From assembly GCF_000717185.1 (NCBI RefSeq), contig NZ_JNYE01000082.1, forward strand, positions 1 to 34,398: a stretch of DNA of 34,398 bases, in the 5' to 3' direction. This DNA is from Kitasatospora phosalacinea. GTDB lineage: Bacteria > Actinomycetota > Actinomycetes > Streptomycetales > Streptomycetaceae. Each line of letters opens with the position of its first letter. Within the stretch, counting starts at the first letter, position 1. Shown here in pieces: positions 29,892 through 34,398 of the stretch. Under the pieces are notes generated by a model, which was not told the origin of the DNA, made no database searches, and saw only the letters and a list, made by a program, of their open reading frames with translations. Both the position numbers and the translations under genes were made by a program.

Positions 29892-30833
29892 ATGAGCACC
29901 GCAGCACCCGTCAGCCCCGGCGACGTCATCGAGCACGTCAACGGGAACGTCCAGCACGGAGAGAAGCTCGAAGCGTTCCTGGCGCTGATCGAGCAGCGCG
30001 CCGAGACCGGCGGCATCCGCCCGCACCTGCTGACCTTGCAGGAACTCCAGGACGGCCAGGCCCTACTGGTCGCCGACCGGCTCGGCCTGGCCTTCGTGGA
30101 GGCACCCAACATCCGCCCCGGCAGCCGAAATGCCCTGTTCTACGACACCGCCGTCTTCCGGCCCGACCCGCAGTGGGTGCCGTACGCGGAGGGCATCCGG
30201 CACCGCCCCGCCACGGCGCGGCTGCACCTGGTCGACCCGGTCACCGGTGACCTCAGCCGCCGCAAGCTCTCCGTGGCCTCCATCCACGGCAACTTCGGCA
30301 ACCCGGCGGCCCGGGGCGACCAGCTCCGCTGGCTGCTGTCCAACATGGTCAAGGACGGCCGCCTGGGCTTCGTCAGCGGCGACTGGAACTCCTGGCCGCA
30401 GGGACGAGCCCCGCTCAGCATGGACCGCGTCGCCGACCGCGCCTACGCCCTGGACCGCTCCGTCCTCGGAGACGACGGAGTCTTCCGCCCCGATGACCAG
30501 GCCGACCGGATGCTCACCTACCGGCACATGGTGTGGGTGGGCGGGCACGCGGCCACCGCCCTCGGGCAGAGCGGCGCCGACCGGCCCACCACCGAACACG
30601 GGCCCGACAAGGAGCAGCAGCGCATCCCCGATCAGGACCTGCCCCCTGCGGGCTTGGGGCCGATCGACCGTACCTACGTCACCGGGGAACTGCTATCGGC
30701 GCTGATCAGCGCCGAGGTCCTGGCAACACCGGAGGTCCAGGCGATCTCCGACCACCTCCCGGAGGTCACCCGCTGGGACCGCCGGAAGCTGTGGGACGTG
30801 ATGAACGCCCAGGTCAAGACCGTCCGCCACTAG
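29892..30833 (+). CDS. endonuclease/exonuclease/phosphatase (EEP) fold protein
   Basis: A 313-aa EEP-superfamily protein. The metal and catalytic residues are in place: N19 in VNGNVQHG, E51 in LTLQEL, GDWNSW near residues 164-169, and SDHLPEV near 286-292, the usual N, E, DxN and DH pattern. Family members cleave phosphodiesters or phosphomonoesters in DNA, RNA, phosphoinositides or small molecules. In this cluster it may hydrolyse a nucleotide or sugar-phosphate intermediate (inference). No signal peptide. It follows the helical-repeat gene by 102 bp; a strong hairpin follows it. Confidence 0.8.
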   Translation: MSTAAPVSPGDVIEHVNGNVQHGEKLEAFLALIEQRAETGGIRPHLLTLQELQDGQALLVADRLGLAFVEAPNIRPGSRNALFYDTAVFRPDPQWVPYAEGIRHRPATARLHLVDPVTGDLSRRKLSVASIHGNFGNPAARGDQLRWLLSNMVKDGRLGFVSGDWNSWPQGRAPLSMDRVADRAYALDRSVLGDDGVFRPDDQADRMLTYRHMVWVGGHAATALGQSGADRPTTEHGPDKEQQRIPDQDLPPAGLGPIDRTYVTGELLSALISAEVLATPEVQAISDHLPEVTRWDRRKLWDVMNAQVKTVRH

Positions 30834-30874
30834 CACTACCGGCCGGGCCGCCGCAGCGCGCACCCGGCACCGGC

Positions 30875-30910
30875 CCCTGTCCCCGCCGACTGATCCCGGC
30901 GGGGACAGGG
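30875..30910 (+). terminator. 14-bp perfect hairpin after the EEP gene
   Basis: CCCTGTCCCCGCCG (30875-30888) and CGGCGGGGACAGGG (30897-30910) pair perfectly around an 8-nt loop, 41 bp beyond the stop. One of the strongest hairpins in the window; no T-tract. Confidence 0.6.
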
Positions 30911-30979
30911 CCGCCCACCTCCCCGTCGACAGCCGCGCCGCAGCCGCCACACCTCGGCCCCGGCAACCGAAGGACTTCC

Positions 30980-31960
30980 ATGCCGAGTACCACCTCCACT
31001 GGGGAAGCCCCGGCCCGCCCCGTCCAGGCCCCCGACCCGCTCGACACCGTCCGGCGGGCCCTGGCCGAAACAGCCCGCCTCCAAGGACTCGACGCGCAGG
31101 ACGCCGAACTGATCTACGACGCCGGCAGCTGGGTGTTCCGCCTCCCCGGCGGCGTGGTCGGCAAGGTCCACAACCGCGCCACCCACTACGCCGCTCTCGC
31201 CGCCCAGGTCCGCGCGGCGACGGCGCTGCAGGCCGCCGGCATCCAGACGGCGGCCCCCATCGGGCGCATCGGCACGGCCGCGGGCCATCTCGTCACGTTC
31301 GCCGAGGACCTGGGCCCGGACGAGCCCGGCGAAGGCGAGTACGGCGAACTCCTCGCCCGACTCCACGCGCTGCGACCTGCCCCCGAGCTCACCGCCAACC
31401 CGAAGGACAAGATCACCCGGACACTCGGCCGGCTCCGTGGGCTGCGGCCGACCGCCATATCCGAGGCCGACCGCACCCGCCTGCGCCGCCTCTTCGAGGC
31501 CGCCGTCGACGCCTACCACCAGACGGCCTGGCCCGAGCCCTGCCTGACCCACGGCGACGTCACCCTCTCCAACGCCGCCCGCACCCCCGCGGGCGCCGCG
31601 CTCCTGGACCTGGAGACCCTCGGACCGGGAAACTTGGCCTTCGACCAGGCCACCCCGGCCTTCGCACGCGATGCGTTCAGCAAGGACCCCGACCAGTACG
31701 ACGCCTGGACGGCCGGGTACGGCTACGACATCGCCGCCCAGGCCCCCGGCCGGTACGAGCTCCTCGTGCCCATCATGGGCATCAACTCCTGCGCGTTCTA
31801 CCTGAACCTGGCCGACCGGAGCCGCCCCGACGCCCGCCCCCAGGCTGACCACCGCCTGGACACGCTCCTCTCGCACCGCCCCCTGCCCTGGGACTGGACC
31901 CCCGGCGCCGTCACCAGGCCACCGACACCCGACCGGGCCCGGAGCGCCAACCTGTCGTGA
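30980..31960 (+). CDS. APH-family phosphotransferase
   Basis: A 326-aa aminoglycoside-phosphotransferase-fold kinase. The catalytic loop is LTHGDVTLSN (H191, D193, N199), the metal-binding element LLDLE (D210, E212) in place of the more common DxD/DFD, and GKVH (K62) the phosphate-anchoring strand. Such enzymes phosphorylate hydroxyls of small molecules: antibiotics, sugars, choline and nucleosides. ATG at 30980 after AAGGAC. Next to an exporter it could be a self-resistance or a biosynthetic kinase. Substrate unknown. Confidence 0.8.
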   Translation: MPSTTSTGEAPARPVQAPDPLDTVRRALAETARLQGLDAQDAELIYDAGSWVFRLPGGVVGKVHNRATHYAALAAQVRAATALQAAGIQTAAPIGRIGTAAGHLVTFAEDLGPDEPGEGEYGELLARLHALRPAPELTANPKDKITRTLGRLRGLRPTAISEADRTRLRRLFEAAVDAYHQTAWPEPCLTHGDVTLSNAARTPAGAALLDLETLGPGNLAFDQATPAFARDAFSKDPDQYDAWTAGYGYDIAAQAPGRYELLVPIMGINSCAFYLNLADRSRPDARPQADHRLDTLLSHRPLPWDWTPGAVTRPPTPDRARSANLS

Positions 31961-32073
31961 ACCAGCCCGCCCCGCCGACCGGACCCCGGGGCCGAGGTCC
32001 ACCAACTCGCCGACCAGGAAACGGATTTACCCGGATCGGGTGAGGCGCGCGAAGACACGCCGGACAGCCCGCC

Positions 32074-32148
32074 GCAGCGGTGCCAGGATCGGTGGCCCGA
32101 CCGGAAAACCCCACCACCTGCGAGCAGCCTGCCGCCTGGCACCGCTGC
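32074..32148 (+). repeat. 14-bp inverted repeat upstream of the ABC exporter
   Basis: GCAGCGGTGCCAGG (32074-32087) and CCTGGCACCGCTGC (32135-32148) are perfect complements 47 nt apart. GGTGG (32091) and CCACC (32111) can pair inside the loop. It fills part of the 294-bp gap 31961-32254, where no gene is seen. It could be a structured leader, an attenuator or a regulator site. Confidence 0.45.
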
Positions 32149-32254
32149 CACCCCGGTGTGCCCACCGCGGACCCCGCCGACCACGCCCGCCGTGTCCGGC
32201 AGGCCCGGTGATCCGCGCTGCCCGCCCGCACCTGCCGTCAACCCAGGGAGCCAC

Positions 32255-34195
32255 GTGACCGACACCCACAGCACCACCCCCACCCCGGAAACCGGCCAGC
32301 AGACCGAACACGACGAGGAACTGCGCTACAGCTTCCCCGGCGACAAGCGAGCCACCGCCGGGGCGTCCATCTCCACCACCACGATGGTGCGCCGCCTACC
32401 CCAGCTGATCCGCCGCTCCCTCGCCCTCGCCTGGCACGCCGACCCCCGCTCCACCCTCCTGCTGCTCCTCGCCCAAGCCGCCAGCGGCGTCTTCGGAGCC
32501 GTCGCCCTCTACGCCACCACCGGCACCCTGACCGCGCTGCTGCGCCCCGGCCCGGTCTCCGAACACCTGCACGCCGCCGCCCCGTCGCTGACCCTGCTGA
32601 CCGCCTCCGCCGCGTTCCGGGCCGCCCTGGGCATCGCGGTGACGACCCTCGCGGGCCGGGTCGCCCCCCGCGTCAACCGGGAAGCGGACCTCGCCCTCAT
32701 CGAGGCCGGGTGCTCCGCCGAACTCGCCGCCTACGACGAACCCGCCTACAACGAACGCTGGGAGGCCGCCGACCGCGGAGCGGCCACCACCCCCGACCTG
32801 CTGACCTCCGCCCAGGACGTCATCGCCTCCACCGTCTCCCTCGCCGCCGCCACGGGCGTCCTGGCCACCCTGCACCCGCTGCTGCTGCCGTTCCTCCTAC
32901 TCGGCGCAGTGCCCACCGCCGTCGCCGCCGTCCGCACCGCCCGCATCCACTACCTCGCCTCCATCACCACCGGCGACGAGCGCCAGGCCCTGCGGATCTA
33001 CCGCTGGTACCTGATCGACAAGGGCCGCGCCGACCAAGTCCGCTCCGACCAGGTCCTCCCGTTCATCCTCGACAAGTACCGGCAGGCCGAAGCCCGGATC
33101 GTCACCGTCACCGACCGCGCCGGACGCGACGCCGCCCGCGTCTCGCTCCTGGCCGCCCTCGCCACCGGCGCCGGAGCCGCCCTGATGTGGGGCGCCCTGC
33201 TGTACCTCGTCTCCACCGGCCGGATCGGCCTCGCCGCCGCCGGCTCCGCCACCTTCGCCTTGCGCACCGCGGTGGGCGGCGTGCAGGGCATGGTTGGCAA
33301 CGGGGCCCGCCTCTACCGCATGGGCCTGTACCTGGACGACTTCTTCGCCTTCCTGGACGAGGCCGGCGGCCACCGCATCACCCGCGGCGAGATCGTCCCC
33401 GGCCCGCCCAAGACGATCGAAGTCACCGCCCTCACCTACACCTACCCGGGCGAGCAGCAGGACGCGGCGCTGCGCGGCATCGACCTGACCCTGCACCGGG
33501 GCGAGGTCGTTGCGGTGATCGGCCACAACGGCTCCGGGAAGTCCACGCTGCTGAAACTCCTCTCCGGCCTCTACCTGCCGCAGGACGGCGGCGGGCAGAT
33601 CACCTGGGACGGCATCCCCGTCGCCGACCTGGACGCCGACGCCCTGTTCGAGCAGGTCGCGCGCGTGCCGCAGGAGTTCGCCCGCTGGCCGCTGCGTGCT
33701 GCGGAGAACGTGCACCTGGGCCGGCACGACGGAGACCCGGACGAGGAGGTGAAGGCCGCCGCGGCGCTGACCGGCTTCGACGAGATCGTGCGCAAGCTGC
33801 GCTCCGGCTGGCGGACCCTGCTCGCCCAGGGCTGGCAGGGCGGCGCCGAACTCTCCGGGGGCGGCTGGCAGCGCGCCGCCGTCGCCCGCGCCCTCTACCG
33901 CACCTGCCGCCAGCCCGGCCTGCTGATCCTCGACGAGCCGACCTCCGATCTCGACCCCCGCGCCGAACACCGCATCCTCCACGCCCTACGCGCACTCGCC
34001 CCCGACCGGATCACCCTGCTCGTCACCCACAACCTCGGCAACGCGAAACTCGCCGACCGGATCCTCGTCCTCGACCAAGGCCGCATCGTCCAGACCGGCA
34101 CCTGGGACGAACTCGCCAGCACCGAGGGCCTGTTCCACGAACTCCTCGACCTCCAGCGCGACCGCACCGTCCCCGCCCCCCGCACCGCCCTGTAG
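32255..34195 (+). CDS. ABC exporter, fused membrane and ATPase domains
   Basis: A 646-aa half-transporter of the MsbA-like exporter type. GTG at 32255 is preferred, with AGGGAG just upstream; the in-frame ATG at 32156 adds a Pro-rich non-conserved stretch. TM helices fill about 60-350 (LLLLLAQAASGVFGAVALYA, HPLLLPFLLLGAVPTAVAAV, LLAALATGAGAALMWGALLY). The ATPase has Walker A GHNGSGKST, Q-loop VPQEFARWPL, signature ELSGGGWQR (LSGGG rather than LSGGQ), Walker B LLILDEPTSDLD and the H-loop LVTHN. It probably works as a homodimer exporting the cluster's product. Last gene of the block. Confidence 0.88.
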   Translation: MTDTHSTTPTPETGQQTEHDEELRYSFPGDKRATAGASISTTTMVRRLPQLIRRSLALAWHADPRSTLLLLLAQAASGVFGAVALYATTGTLTALLRPGPVSEHLHAAAPSLTLLTASAAFRAALGIAVTTLAGRVAPRVNREADLALIEAGCSAELAAYDEPAYNERWEAADRGAATTPDLLTSAQDVIASTVSLAAATGVLATLHPLLLPFLLLGAVPTAVAAVRTARIHYLASITTGDERQALRIYRWYLIDKGRADQVRSDQVLPFILDKYRQAEARIVTVTDRAGRDAARVSLLAALATGAGAALMWGALLYLVSTGRIGLAAAGSATFALRTAVGGVQGMVGNGARLYRMGLYLDDFFAFLDEAGGHRITRGEIVPGPPKTIEVTALTYTYPGEQQDAALRGIDLTLHRGEVVAVIGHNGSGKSTLLKLLSGLYLPQDGGGQITWDGIPVADLDADALFEQVARVPQEFARWPLRAAENVHLGRHDGDPDEEVKAAAALTGFDEIVRKLRSGWRTLLAQGWQGGAELSGGGWQRAAVARALYRTCRQPGLLILDEPTSDLDPRAEHRILHALRALAPDRITLLVTHNLGNAKLADRILVLDQGRIVQTGTWDELASTEGLFHELLDLQRDRTVPAPRTAL

Positions 34196-34208
34196 CCCTA
34201 GCCGTTTC

Positions 34209-34247
34209 GCGGCGAGCGCCCCGTGCACTCGCAAGGGTGCTCGCCGC
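34209..34247 (+). terminator. 9-bp hairpin after the ABC exporter
   Basis: GCGGCGAGC (34209-34217) and GCTCGCCGC (34239-34247) pair around a 21-nt loop, 13 bp beyond the stop. A second hairpin follows at 34331. Confidence 0.5.
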
Positions 34248-34330
34248 GACCGGGGAGACTCTTGTACCGCTTACCAACTGGTCGACGGAAGCCCCGAATG
34301 CCGCGGGCCGCCTGTGGCGGTGGGTGTGGT

Positions 34331-34357
34331 CGCGCCTTCGGCGCGGCGTTCCTTTTT
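34331..34357 (+). terminator. rho-independent terminator with T-tract
   Basis: CGCGCC-TTC-GGCGCG forms a 6-bp stem, followed within seven bases by TTTTT (34353-34357), the only classic stem-plus-T terminator seen. The rest of 34196-34398 shows no gene. Confidence 0.55.
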
Positions 34358-34398
34358 GCCGGGCGCCCCGCTGCGCGGTTCCCCCGGCCCCCCTTCGC

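Noticed and set aside
34258..34398. GC-rich palindromic end that might be a linear-replicon telomere
   Set aside because: It contains a normal stem-plus-T terminator and lacks the known Streptomyces telomere start; it is simply the window edge.

Overview
The window looks like accessory DNA from a streptomycete-type actinomycete (Streptomyces or a close relative). GC content is very high, third codon positions are nearly all G or C, GTG starts are common, and many genes are coupled by ATGA/GTGA/TTGA overlaps. It also carries families largely confined to Actinobacteria: XRE-DUF5753 regulators, DUF397 and DUF6879. I see no rRNA, tRNA, CRISPR array or intact transposase. All functional names come from reading motifs; no database search was run.

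Region 1 (1-4751, plus strand) is a conjugation-type block. It holds a VirD4/TraG-like coupling ATPase followed by four tightly overlapping genes, two of which carry DnaB-N-like domains without any helicase motor. A 334-bp gap follows, containing a perfect TTATCCACA DnaA-box-like site. Next is a 754-aa pentapeptide-repeat membrane protein (5086-7350) whose repeat tract is visibly lower in GC than its surroundings.

Region 2 (7397-10177, minus strand) is a ribosomally synthesised, post-translationally modified peptide (RiPP) operon. It encodes a radical SAM/SPASM maturase, a 59-aa precursor whose C-terminus repeats FDNRPTWDN twice, a strong hairpin just after the precursor, a Qnr/AlbG-like pentapeptide-repeat protein (possible immunity), and a probable 2-oxoglutarate/Fe(II) oxygenase. 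The aromatic-Asp-Asn motifs are of the kind converted to three-residue cyclophanes.

Region 3 (10353-16775) is regulatory. It contains a GIY-YIG/Orf172-like protein, an XRE-DUF5753 / DUF6879 / 80-aa protein operon, a divergent DUF397-like gene, a whiJ/abaA-like set (XRE-DUF5753, two DUF397 proteins, a divergent HATPase), and an orphan DUF5753 protein lacking a helix-turn-helix. A 14-bp motif, TTGCGCAGATTTGC, occurs upstream of the RiPP operon and twice upstream of the DUF6879 operon, suggesting one regulator links them.

Region 4 (16853-34195, all plus strand) looks like an uncharacterised biosynthetic gene cluster. It begins with a P-loop kinase, two dCTP-deaminase-like paralogues with complementary motif losses, and a cytidine-deaminase-like protein. 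A sugar-1-phosphate nucleotidyltransferase, a radical SAM enzyme with extra C-terminal cysteines, a GT4 glycosyltransferase and a HAD protein follow. Then come a tandem Cys4 protein, a two-TM protein, a regulator with two LuxR-like HTH segments, a cytoplasmic GH15 hydrolase, a helical-repeat protein, an EEP phosphoesterase-fold protein, an APH-like kinase and an ABC exporter. A pyrimidine-nucleoside or nucleotide-sugar product with dedicated export is the simplest reading, but this is inference.
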